Below, piece by piece: positions 10,943 to 20,947 of a stretch of DNA of 64,000 nt (position 1 is its first letter; every line of letters begins with the position of its first letter). The DNA is taken from contig NC_016476.1 of the NCBI RefSeq assembly GCF_000226095.1, positions 4,154,001 to 4,218,000 on the forward strand, given 5' to 3'. Source of the stretch: Thermothelomyces thermophilus ATCC 42464 (Eukaryota; Ascomycota; Sordariomycetes; Sordariales; Chaetomiaceae). The notes under the pieces were generated by a model that saw only the letters and a program-made list of their open reading frames with translations, ran no database searches and had not been told where the DNA came from. Both the position numbers and the translations under genes were made by a program.

Positions 10943-12089
10943 CTATAGCGAAGACTCGAACGCCTCTATCTCCTGCAGGAACAGTCCCTTCGCCTGCTCC
11001 CACACCCCTTCGGGCAGGCTCCCGCGCAGCGGCAGCCGGCCGCCCTCCAGGTTGCCAAACCCAGCGACCCGGGAGGTGGCTTCCCTGATACCCATGATGC
11101 CATACCTCATGACGAACTCTTCGGCCCGGCCAACAGCAAACTGTAACCTGCGGATCTCGGCCCGGGTCTCCGGGTTCGGCTCCGCCTGCAGCATCAGCTG
11201 CATCAGCCGAACCACGGTCTTTGGGTAATATGCCGCCATGCCATCGATGACGCCGGCCGCGCCAAACGCCACGATGGGCCCAAGCAGGTTCCCAAACCCA
11301 CTGTACACGCGGAACTTGTCGTGGTCAATTTCCGGGTCGAGCGACACCTGAACGTGGTGCGAGACATTGCCGTGGGACCTGTTTTTTTCACCGACCCCCC
11401 AAGACGGTCAGCGAAATTCAAACAAACATGCTGGCCACTTCTGTCTCCTCGCCCACCACACCCCCCCTCTTCTCCTCCCCCCCAAAAAACCCCTCCTTCC
11501 ACATGATATACATGCGAGACAAGGAAACTCACATTTTGCAGCCGACAATCTTGGGGTGTTTGGCCAACGTGCGGTACGTCTCGGGCAGCACCTGGACGTT
11601 GTTGGTGACGCCCGGGTAGTTGTAGATGAGGATGGGGATGGGGCTGTAGCCAGCGACGGCGGTGTACCAGTCGACGATGTTCTGTTGCGACACGGCGGCG
11701 CCAAAGTAGCCCGGGCACAGCACCAGCCCCCACTGGGCTCCCGCCTCGGCGTAGTCGGACAGCCACTCCACAGTCTCGTCCAGCCCGCCGTTGGTCAGCA
11801 CGCCCGCCATGAGCGGGTAGTCCGGGAAGCCGGCCCCGTCGAGCCCCTTGCGCACCGCCGACACCAGGTCGCGGCGCTCCTCCCGCGTCAGGTGCACGGT
11901 CTCGCCCGTGCTCCCCAGGATGGCGATGCCCGTGACGCCTGACCGCGCCAGGAAGATGCTGTGCTTCACTTGTGTCTCGGTGTCGACGGGGGGTTGAACC
12001 GAGTTTTGCCCTTCGGAAATCGGCTTGAAGAAGGTAGGCGATGGCACGAAGACGCCCTTGGGCGGGACGCGTGGCGCGTTTTCCGACAT
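10943..12089 (-). CDS. DHDPS/N-acetylneuraminate lyase family aldolase
   Basis: Exons 11533-12089 and 10943-11378 with a 154-nt intron (GTGAGT donor, pyrimidine-poor AACAG acceptor) give 330 residues, a normal length for this TIM-barrel class I aldolase family. Family motifs are present: GSTGET at residues 59-64, the catalytic Tyr in YNYPG (Y156), and the Schiff-base Lys in IVGCKMSHGN (K185). Fungal paralogues act on 2-keto-3-deoxy sugar acids or 4-hydroxy-2-oxoglutarate. True lysine-pathway DHDPS is not expected, because fungi make lysine through aminoadipate. The exact substrate cannot be read from sequence. No targeting signal is obvious, so it is probably cytosolic. The intron contains long C-runs on the plus strand. 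Confidence 0.9.
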
Positions 12090-13149
12090 GGCGAAGAAGG
12101 TAATTAATTGATTGTCGTTTGATGTTTATTAGGGTTATGTGTAGGGGATTGGTGTCGGATAGGTGGGAACCGTCTCGTTGGCTGGCAGCTCGAGGTTCGC
12201 GGGAAGCACAGGGAATCCGAAGGTGAGATTGCTGAGAGCTGAGCTACGGGTCGAGGCAGAAAGGGGGGTAAGAAGTTGGTTTATGTCACACTGCACTTGA
12301 ACGTTGGGAGGCAATCCGATCGGAACCCACTCAGTGCGGGCATTGCGGGGTGCACCTTCGGTATATTGAGTCCGAAACCTGCGGCTCGCTGCAGTCATCA
12401 CCGAGCAAGGTTCCACCTACTTGCTACACAGTAGACTGCCGCCAGGAACGGCAAGTGCCGATCGATTTCCGGGGGGTTCAGGACGAACCACCCGTGCCTT
12501 CTCTTTGCCTCCCTGAGTGCACGGAATTCTCCTGTCGGTACAGACCGCATTGAATGAAGCGCGCAAAGTATCAAGACATTTCCCAATAGGATTGCCCTTG
12601 ATGATCTCTGACCGTGACTGGTCTGCCATTATGGATGGCGGGCTCCCGATGTGAAAGGGAGAGAAGCGAAAGCGGCACGTCTCTAGCATTGCTTTGCCTG
12701 TGGCGCCTGCGCCAGCCAAGCCACTCCAGCGGTGCCACGACTCAAATTAGTCAGCAGAGCTAGGCAGGCTGAGGCAGTTACGATCGCGCCGGCTGGGTGG
12801 CTCGGTGGGGCGCAACCCATGATACTTATCTAATCTGATGTGACCTGACCACCTGACCTCTCTCCTTCGACTTCCGACGACTATCTGGGATCAGGATCAG
12901 CTGTTATCATATTCTTGCACTTATTGGCAAGCCGTTTCGGACCGCAAGCCGAGATGCAGGGTTGGCCGAGGTTCTGATCCCAAACGTTATCACTTTGAGA
13001 TCAAATGTCGGGCGCATGATACGGGGGATGGTGCGTGCGTCTCTCCTTTGCCCCGCCAGATCCCACCTGAAATCCCGCGAGGTAAGTGACCAGCAGAGAG
13101 AACTTCCTCGACGGGGCGCTCGCACCCTTCAAGAAGTGGTTTCCACGGC
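12090..13149. other. intergenic, no gene seen
   Basis: It contains the aldolase promoter. A 93-codon minus-strand frame at 12135-12416 has no recognisable domain and is not called. Confidence 0.5.
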
Positions 13150-13345
13150 CGAGGAGGTTCAGGGAGGCGAATATTTTCAGGTCGAGGAGATCCTGCGCTC
13201 ACCACAACAAGGAAGGCAAGTGGAGTACCTGGTCAAGTGGGAAGGATATAGGCACGAGCACGATAGGTAGGAGCCTATTACGTATTTCAAGGATAGGGTT
13301 ATCTACGACCCTTTCCATATGAATTTCGGGCTGAATTTTGGGCTA
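13150..13345 (+). mobile_element. chromodomain scrap, likely chromovirus integrase fossil
   Basis: A short chromodomain-like stretch (EYFQVEEILRSPQQGRQVEY…VKWEGY) with the aromatic-cage pattern seen at the integrase C-terminus of Ty3/gypsy chromoviruses. No integrase core, RT or LTR lies nearby. It is a broken remnant. It differs from the chromodomain-like stretch of the 49.6-60.3 kb element, so it stems from another family. A host chromodomain gene fragment is a less likely alternative. Confidence 0.5.
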
Positions 13346-13419
13346 TAATGATCTAGAGCATGCCACCTCGATAGTCCACGCAACAGGTAATCTTAATTTC
13401 CAGCTGCTCTTCCGGCAAA

Positions 13420-14217
13420 TCACGGCTCCCCGTCGAGAACCTGGAGGTCTCGAACCACTTCCTCGGCGCATTCATATTCCTTCTGCCAGCACTTTAGGGT
13501 GATAGCACTACAAGCATGCTTATCCCGAGGAAACTCGCCCTTCGCGAATCTATCTTCCACCTTCTCATACCATCCATCTTCCCCGTCAATGATGTCCGGA
13601 AAAACGGCGTGCCCCATCATGATAAAGTAGATAGTACACCCTAGCGCAAAGAGGTCCGTCTTAACGTCCGCATCGAAGTCATCGTCCCGAGGGCAACAGA
13701 ACCTGCAGGGCTCCCCGCTCCAGCCGTCAAGGAGCACCTTGCCGTCCTCCGACAAGTATCTGCCCTGAAAGTCGGCGAGCTTGATATGGAGGTCCTTGTC
13801 GAGAAGCAGGTTTGTAGGCTGGATATCGCAATGAAGGACTCGCCGAGCATGGATCCACGCGACGGCCTCGGCAGCCTCCCGGCACCAGCACAAGCGCTGC
13901 TTGACCGAAGGGGGCGGTTTGCCGGATTCAAGTATATATTCGGCCACGGTACCATTCGGGGCGCGTTCCAGGTAGATTCCCGTGTCCGTGAAGCCCCTGA
14001 GTGCGATGATACGCTCATGCCGTCCAATGATCTCGAATAGCTGCCTCTCTACCTCAAGGCGGGTCATATCTCCGCCCGGGGCCAGTGGGTATTTGAGCAC
14101 AGTCAACTCGTCCACTTCTCCAATGAAGGCGCTACTTCCCACGGCAAGAATCCGCTTCACTCCTGGGGGGTAGTAGGAATGGTAAACAGTAACGGTTCGA
14201 CCTTTATCGTCGGTCAT
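13420..14217 (-). CDS. protein kinase-like protein with altered HRD and DFG
   Basis: A single exon of 265 residues. The kinase fold can be followed: a glycine-poor loop near residues 26-34, the presumed ATP-binding Lys42 (TVLKYP), an acidic αC region around residues 55-60, catalytic loop HCDIQPTN (129-136, keeping Asp131 and Asn136 but with Cys for Arg), and ADFQG where DFG is expected (Asp149 kept, Gly replaced by Gln). The C-lobe has the usual TDLFALGCTIYFIM helix. Activity is possible because Lys, Asp and Asn remain, but activation-loop control would be unlike RD kinases. Such short single-exon kinases are common lineage-specific genes in filamentous fungi. Confidence 0.82.
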   Translation of the reverse strand: MTDDKGRTVTVYHSYYPPGVKRILAVGSSAFIGEVDELTVLKYPLAPGGDMTRLEVERQLFEIIGRHERIIALRGFTDTGIYLERAPNGTVAEYILESGKPPPSVKQRLCWCREAAEAVAWIHARRVLHCDIQPTNLLLDKDLHIKLADFQGRYLSEDGKVLLDGWSGEPCRFCCPRDDDFDADVKTDLFALGCTIYFIMMGHAVFPDIIDGEDGWYEKVEDRFAKGEFPRDKHACSAITLKCWQKEYECAEEVVRDLQVLDGEP

Positions 14218-14700
14218 GATGGACGGCGAAGGTGTTGAAGTAGGCTCCGTTAGTGGGTTGAGTTTTTGGTGGAAGGATATGAGGCGACTTTTGGGGCCGA
14301 CAAGGATTCTTCATACATATATAGCAGGTGCTGAGGCGGTGTGTCCGGATGTGCTCGCACGGTGTGGCTGGGCCAATCAGCAGCGTTAACGTTAGCAGTG
14401 AGCTGCAATACTCGTATTCTCGTTTGCAATTCACGAGTGCTCGTGCTCCAAAAAAAAAGGTGTCAACTAATTATCTATGAAAACGGAGAGTCTGGCAACA
14501 TAGTCTCCTTCACCCCAACCCCACCATGTCCCTAGACAGCGATCAATCACAAGCTACCCAAGGCATGTAGAATCCTCCCCTGAACTCGTGTTGCCTAAAA
14601 CCTAATATGGCTTGGCCTAACCTTTGTGAGTACTTCAACATACAGTTGACGGGACCGGGGTATATCGACGATTACTTACCTAAAATCGTTGATGACATGC
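14218..14700. other. intergenic, no gene seen
   Basis: The promoter side of the kinase gene. Nothing else was recognised. Confidence 0.5.
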
Positions 14701-14895
14701 CTAGCACTTCGGGCAGAGATGGCCTTGTACCTTGACCGTGGTGCTACCGAGGTAGACGTCCTTGTACCCGGTACAGTCCTGGCCGCCAGGATTCGGGCAG
14801 GCAGCAAAAGAGACGTCTTCGACAACATGCTTCGGCGTCGCGGTGCAGTTCTGGAATTTCTTGCGGACAATGCGGCGCTGACACCCACATGCCAT
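14701..14895 (-). CDS. small cysteine-rich protein, 64 aa, unassigned
   Basis: A complete single-exon frame starting MACGCQRR and ending LCPKC. It has seven Cys in CGC, NC, AC, DC and CPKC arrangements, and a PNPGG turn between them. There is no signal peptide, so it would be intracellular, possibly metal-binding. The ATG lies in a fair fungal context (ACACCATGG). I do not recognise the family with certainty. The even Cys spacing and clean frame favour a real gene over chance. Confidence 0.45.
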   Translation of the reverse strand: MACGCQRRIVRKKFQNCTATPKHVVEDVSFAACPNPGGQDCTGYKDVYLGSTTVKVQGHLCPKC

Positions 14896-16473
14896 GGTGT
14901 TATCTTTCCTAGGGAGGCGAATTTTGAAGCGAGAGCGGAAGTAAAATTCGTACTGCGGATTTGAGGGCGGTGTTGAGAAGAGTTTTGCTCACCAGACTCT
15001 CCATCGCCGACAAGAACGACTCGTTATATACTTGGGGAAACCCAAGGCATTTATGGCGGTACTAACCTTCCCTCCCACATCTGCAGGGCATAGACCTGCC
15101 TACGTTGGCAGATGTGTGTGGCATCAAGCAGAGAACCTCCATTCGGTGGGGGATCAGTCGGTTGGAACGCGTAGTGACTGCTGGTCTCCTAGTGGCCTAT
15201 CATGTTCGGCCGTTTCTGCATGTTTCTGCATATACTAGAGAAAGGGCCGTTTCGAATGAAGTGGAAGTGTTGGAGCAGATATGTGTTAGCGACCATGTCA
15301 CGCCTTCAGTGGCTAAATGCAGACTAGAGACCAGGCAACCAAACGGACCGGAAGCCTTATTGTGATGTTATTGGACGAGTACGTTTGGGAGCGAGAGCCC
15401 TGCTATACGAAGGTACGAAGGAGAAGCCGATCTCATCCGCCCTTGGCAGTATTCACGCCTGACATTCCCGTATGTACTCATTCACGATACGGAGATCTAA
15501 AGTGCAAGTTCTAAGCAACGGGCATAGTGAAGGAGGAAGTTTGGTATATACAGTAGATAAGATGTCAGTGCATCCCAGATATATAGTGATTAGCTGCTGG
15601 TAAGCCCCGGACGGTGTAGAATGTCTGTCGCCAGGGGTTGTTCTTATGTGAGTAGCCCCCAGCTACACTATCTACAAGCGGAGCGACCAAAAACGTATCC
15701 ATCGGCTGCACACATTGCCGCCACATCGGTGCGGATGCCTCGCTAGGCTCGCCGAGGGTGTCACGGTGCTCATAGGAGAAGTCAAACGTGCGTACCATCG
15801 TGAAGAATGTGAACGCGCGAGTTCGGTGTGACGAAACGAGTTAAGTGGTCTGTCCGATCTAGCAGCCACTTAATCTCTGCCCTTAATCTGTGATTTCTAT
15901 TGCCTTGTCTCATTTCACGCCCCCTCCCCTCTCTCCAGGCAACCAAAGGTTGTAGGGCATTGTGAAGGTCGGTCGAGCGGCTGACTTGTTTAGGGGTGTA
16001 TGTGTGCCTCGCTTGCATTGCCGCTGTTTGATGAAAGACCGGGGGTAGGGCGCCTCCGGTTGACAGAAGTCCTGCTCGACCATATGCACAAAACCCAAGG
16101 CGGTTGCCACGGCTGATCTCCTGCCTTTTCCCGCTAGGCGGGCCCGCATATTCTGCTGCGAGCCCGCGGAGTGGTCTGCGGGGGCATCACGGTTGAACGT
16201 ATTGGCAAGGTGGGGTGAGTGGCGAAGCACATGACGCCAGAGCCAACACAGGGATTGCGCGCAATCAGAACTGCCCAGAACAATCTCCGGAGCATGTGTG
16301 CAACTGCATTGGAATCGAGCAGACAACCTCCACAGCTTCAAATGTTATCGAGGTACTCTAGAAGCTTTACAGAACAGTCCGGCTAACCCTTGTTGCAGTA
16401 ATTTCGGTAAAGCTCCAACCATCATCCAGGTACCCCTCCAAGCCAACAGACCAGGATGTAGGATTTGGCCTCA
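14896..16473. other. intergenic, no supported gene
   Basis: Several minus-strand frames of 60-140 codons occur (15565-16341) but show no domain, no signal peptide and no consistent splice pattern. Confidence 0.4.
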
Positions 16474-16665
16474 TCAAGTGTCGGCGTTCCAACACTGTAC
16501 ACACGCAAAACCTCGCGGCGCTCGTGCAGGCGTTAACTGCAAGGTTTGGCTTCTTTCCGCATTGGAGGAAGACTCGGCGTCGCGTTTGCCCGTTCCGTGG
16601 CAACGTCCACAATCCAAATCCTCTTGTTTTCCAGTATTACCGTTACAGAGAGGACAGGGAGACAT
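16474..16665 (-). CDS. possible small CxxCxGxG zinc-motif peptide, 63 aa
   Basis: From the ATG at 16665 the frame begins MSPCPLCNGNTG and contains CGRCHGTGK. These are two CxxCxG(N/T)xG repeats like the zinc-binding repeats of DnaJ-type central domains, with a third CxxC near the C-terminus. Only one zinc site's worth of cysteines is present, so it is not a DnaJ protein. It may be an exon of a larger gene, as a TTCCTCCTAG acceptor-like string lies just upstream. Low certainty. Confidence 0.3.
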   Translation of the reverse strand: MSPCPLCNGNTGKQEDLDCGRCHGTGKRDAESSSNAERSQTLQLTPARAPRGFACVQCWNADT

Positions 16666-17119
16666 CCTAGGAGGAACTACAGACTGAAATGTCAACGACT
16701 CGTCTACTGCACCGAGGGAGGATAACTACCTAATCGTTAATATAGAATGGCTTGCTAAAAACAATTCCGGAGCACTGTTCATTGTCGGAAGTTCGCTGAT
16801 CGATGGCGATGACGATGTGATGGTAGCTGCCGAACCAGGGCTTTTTAGGCGACGAGGAAGGCGCTAGTTTTTATGCTGTGAATAACTGATGCCGTATTTG
16901 CCGTCAACTGAGGGACACGTGCTTTGGGCTCTCATTTCTGCCTAAAAGCAGGGCATCTCGGTTCCACATCGCTTTCTCTTCACACCACTTACCTGACAGG
17001 CCGACGAGATGTCCTGGAGCCCAGTTCAGCAATTGAGCTGTCAGACGTGCCGCAGGTTATACAAACATGCAGAAGCTATTTAGGTTTATGGAACCGCTGC
17101 TTTAGGCAGCTACCGCACT
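16666..17119. other. intergenic, no gene seen
   Basis: No frame with family resemblance was seen. Confidence 0.4.
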
Positions 17120-17722
17120 AACCTCCTATCGCAGTCTCTTGTACAAACCTTCATCTTCGAATTGCAACAAGCCTCAACTCACTCACACACCGATCCTCCT
17201 ACCGTCGCTGCCACCGTCATCGACGACGACGATGACGTAGCTGACACCGGCAAGTTCGGAGGCGAAGACGATGATAATGATGAGCGTGGGGATATCGAGA
17301 ATGATCCTTCTCATCCGACGATTTCGTGTCCCTACCCGGAATGCGAAAACCAACCACCCTACTCGCAGAAACCCAATCTACAGCGACATTACACCAAGCG
17401 TATCATTCATCTAAATCCTTCTACTATAAAAGCATTAACTAATAGTATTTTATAGACGTCAAATGTAACGACAAGCGCAAATTCTACGGACATCGAAGTA
17501 GGGATATTCGGAATTATGAGGCACTTCGAAAACCGTAAGGTCCGGAAGAAGGAGAAGGACTGTGGCAGCAGCTCAGAGAAGGAGGTTGCTACTATGACGC
17601 GAAAGCGAATCCTATACAGAGTCGCTAAGAATGAGCTAGACAAAATGCCACGAGCAAAAGGCCGCAGGGCCAAGGACAAAAAGCGGAAGGCTGATACTGC
17701 TGCCTTGGGGTCAAGTGCCTAG
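17120..17722 (+). pseudogene. C2H2 zinc-finger protein relic
   Basis: An acidic stretch (Asp/Glu-rich, 17220-17300) leads into the finger start CPYPECENQPPYSQKPNLQRHY. A plausible intron at 17406-17455 (GTATCA donor, TTAACTAAT branch, TTTATAG acceptor) joins it in frame to HVKCNDK, as in the fungal family where the finger continues RHxxTHVKCNE. Downstream, the basic Arg/Lys-rich tail (NELDKMPRAKGRRAKDKK) is found in a different frame, after a stop. No ATG opens the frame upstream. I take it as a decayed host gene. Confidence 0.5.
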
Positions 17723-18933
17723 AGATACAGGGCTGTCGCTGAAGAGCCCGACGCTGGTGCAGGAGACATGCTCAATCTCGGTGACGCCGCGAGAGTCCCT
17801 TCGACTTTCGCACTGGCTGGGTCGAGTATAATAGGTATACGGATGTACACCTCTTATCGACTTTCACTTCCATTAAGTCAGCCCCCCAGGATTCCGAACA
17901 ACCCTGTTTCCGAACACTTGGCAAATCTTAGCCTGCAACCACACCCATCTTCTTCAACTATCTATCCTACAACCTGTTTAACTAACTACAATATAGGAAG
18001 CCACTGATTCTACACTTTCTGAGTCGCTCTCTTCAGCTACAGGGTCCTCTATAGAGGAAGTAGCATTTGGTTATATATTCATTCGTTCGAGCAGGCTAAC
18101 AACGACACAAGTGATACCGAGTGTTAAGACTTGCACTAGTAAGTCGGGTTTCCTCGATCGTGGTCCTACTTCTCGATCTTGATCGCCGGTTAATCCGGGA
18201 CTTATTCCCAATTTGCTGTTAGTAGGGTTAAAGCCCTAACGTCAAAAGGGGTCGGTCGGTGCCTTCTTATGGTCATTATTTATAAAGCTAAAGGAGCGAT
18301 ATTGCTCTGACTACGGCCTGACCAGTGTCACATGACCAGTGTCACATTTTCTGCTGTTCATAACCTGTCGACAAGAGCTAAACGTGATATTCTTTGTAAA
18401 TTCTTCTAGTGTTAATTTGGTTTGTCTAATCCGTAGTATATTCCGGACAGACAAGCAGTCTGGTATGGGGTTTGCGTGTGGCCTGAGAATTAAGCTCTCG
18501 GGATTAGGCGCATCCGGCTCGGCACTGGAGCCAAAGCATGCCTGTTCCTGCCATGCCATTAAACCAAACACTTAAAATGGTTAGCGCCAAACTGAACTAC
18601 GACCCAACTGGTTGTCGATCTTTTTGACAGAAGGCGAATTAACCCTGCACGCTCCTGCCTACGGAGTACCGTCCATACATCCACTACCACCTCTACAGCT
18701 AATATGCGCAAAGCGGCGGCTGTAAAACGCGGGGGGCTGCGTGCCAGGGAAACCCACACGGTCTAGAAACACACCGCTTCCATATACCCTGGCAAACGTG
18801 CACCGACACCAAATTTGTTGGACCTTAACATAAACGCATTGTTTACTCCCCATTTTGTGTCTAACTGGAACCCGTTAACCTTCTTGCTCAGTTTTGACAC
18901 AAGTCCTTACATCGTGGCCTCTTCTCGCACATC
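17723..18933. other. intergenic, no gene seen
   Basis: An AT-richer spacer before the sterol isomerase gene. One TACGGAGTA copy lies at 18660-18668. No frames worth calling. Confidence 0.4.
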
Positions 18934-19771
18934 ATGTCAACCAGCTACAGCTACCCCAACGACAGCATGGCCAGCCATCCATACTACCCCCCTGATCTGG
19001 TGCTCCCTGGCTTCGTGCCAAACGAAATCTCTGTACCAGTCCTCCTTGCCTCCTTTGCCGGTGCCGCGAGCTTAGTGATATGGGTTACCTCGGTACTCGC
19101 ACGAACCATTAGGCCCGGAATCAGCAGGGCTGACCTGTTCACGGCCATGTGGTTCATGCTCTGCGGCTGTATCCACCTCTTCTTTGAAGGTTGGTTCGGA
19201 CGATTCCATGCTCTCTTTGCCCCTTTGCCCCTCTCTTCCTGATAGCCACCTTCCTTGCCTAGCCTTTCGCTTGATATCGGCTTTGGTCTGACAAAGGCTT
19301 TACCCGCGGGTGGCAGGTTACTTCGCGTACCACAACGGCTCGATGCCGGCGCGCTCTGATCTCTTTGGCCAGCTGTGGAAAGAGTACGCGAAATCGGACA
19401 GGCGATACCTCACACGCGACTCTTTTACGGTGTGCATGGAAACGGTCACCGCGGTTGCATGGGGACCACTGTCCTTCCTGATCGGATGGTTCGTGATCAA
19501 AGACAACCCGCTCCGCCACCCGCTGCAGATCATTGTCAGCCTCGGCCAGCTATACGGGGATGTGCTGTACTACGCCATCTTCTTCTTCGACGAGTCCGTT
19601 TACGGCGCCGTCTACTGCCGCCCCGGGTCCTTCTACTTTTGGGCCTACTTCGTCATGCTCAATGGGTTCTGGATCGTCATCCCTTTGATCCACATTGTTC
19701 GGAGCACCGTGGCATGCGCAAGAGCCCTTCAGTTCGTGCAGGATGCTACGAAGCAAAGAAGGTCAAAATGA
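18934..19771 (+). CDS. emopamil-binding (EBP)-type sterol Δ8-Δ7 isomerase-like protein
   Basis: Exons 18934-19189 and 19317-19771 with a 127-nt intron (joint FFEG-YFAY) give 236 residues, the usual EBP length. Four or five hydrophobic segments span most of the protein. Residues corresponding to the EBP active site are all present: H81 and E85 (HLFFEG), E127 and T130 (METVTAVAWGP), and N201 and W204 (LNGFW). Animal EBP isomerises Δ8 to Δ7 sterols in the ER. Yeast uses the unrelated ERG2, and many filamentous fungi carry EBP-like proteins in addition, so the substrate here may be a sterol or another polycyclic. The C-terminal tail is Lys/Arg-rich. Confidence 0.87.
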
Positions 19772-20284
19772 ACAGGTTAGTATTGCCAAGTCGAGATTTA
19801 TCCCCCCTCCCCCCCAAACACACACACCCGAAGGCATTGTCTCCCCTCGCCACATTTCGAGCGGTTGCTTTTTGGACGTCATCATCTCGATGGCTTGCCA
19901 AACACTCGGAACTCTAAGAAACCTGACCCCATGTTTTCCCTCTCGATTCAGCAGAACTTTAATTCAACGTGATGCACAGAAGTCCTTCTCTTTGGCGGTG
20001 GTTGAAGGAAGCTCAATCTCTAACACTTACAACCTCAGGTTTCGCATAAGCCAATGCATTCTCAAGGCCAGGGTGGCCGAGTGGTGGCAGCCGAGGCGCT
20101 AGCTATAATATTACTGATGTTATCAAGAATCTTTTCCCAATTCTGGCTGGGTTCGGCTTGCGAGTGGGCGGATGCCTAATTAGTTACCCCGCTCTATTCC
20201 AGTCCTAAACGCATCTCATCATCCTGTTCCCAAAATTAGTTGCCAGTGCTGAGTTACCCGTAATTACGTCCCGTGCGGTTCAAC
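19772..20284. other. intergenic, no gene seen
   Basis: It holds the EBP gene's 3'UTR and the promoter of the isochorismatase-like gene. A tRNA-like start at about 20070 was rejected. Confidence 0.5.
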
Positions 20285-20947
20285 ATGGCAGCCGCACTCT
20301 TCGTGATAGACGTCCAGAATGATTTGGCAACGGATCCAGCGACCAGGATTCCTCATGCTTCCCGTATAAACACCTCCGGCGAGAAGATCATTTCCGCCGC
20401 CCGAGCTGCGCTACAGCGAGCCGAGAACAACAACACCAGCTCCCGTCTCAAGACAATTGTGTTTGTGCAGCATGAGGAGAAACCAGAAGACGGCACCTTG
20501 GTCAGGGGCAGCGATCCGTGGAAACTGGTTTTTGAACCGCTCCCGGGAGATGCTCGAGAACGTCTAGTCGCCAAGTGGACACGTGTGTTCCAACCACCCA
20601 AATGTGTCCCCGGATGGAAATACAAACAAACACGAAGCCACACAGTCTGACCTTTGAACAATGCAGGCGACACTTTCGAATCTAACCCAGACCTCGCTTC
20701 CGAGCTCAAAGCATCCGGCATCGAGGAGATCATCGCATTCGGCATCCAATCCGAGTGCTGCGTCGAGTCCACCTGCGCGGGTGCCCTCGCCGCCGGGTTC
20801 CGAGTCACACTCCTCTCTGGGGCGCACTCGACCTACGACAACGGGGCCAAGAAGGCCGAGGAGCTCGAGCGCGAGGTGGAGGAGCGGTTGCGACTCAAGG
20901 GGGCCAAGGTCGTGCCGTGGGAAGAAGTCGTTGCAGCCTGGCCGTGA
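20285..20947 (+). CDS. isochorismatase-like cysteine hydrolase
   Basis: Exons 20285-20582 and 20667-20947 with an 84-nt intron (GTGTGT donor, GCAG acceptor) give 192 residues, the usual size for this family. The catalytic triad is visible: Asp9 in VIDVQND, Lys97 in AKWT, and Cys131 in QSECCVEST. The start is the first ATG of the frame (GTTCAACATGGCA). Members hydrolyse isochorismate, nicotinamide, N-carbamoyl compounds and similar; the substrate is undetermined. There is no targeting signal. A GT two bases further on would be an alternative donor but breaks the frame. Confidence 0.87.

Noticed and set aside
12135-12416. 93-codon minus-strand frame upstream of the aldolase
   Set aside because: No domain, signal peptide or splice support; it probably lies in promoter sequence.
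15565-16341. Series of minus-strand frames
   Set aside because: No consistent intron pattern joins them and no family is recognisable.
20069-20110. tRNA-like start (GCCAGGGTGGCCGAGTGGT)
   Set aside because: It resembles a Leu/Ser tRNA 5' end, but no anticodon arm, T-arm or paired acceptor stem follows within a plausible length.
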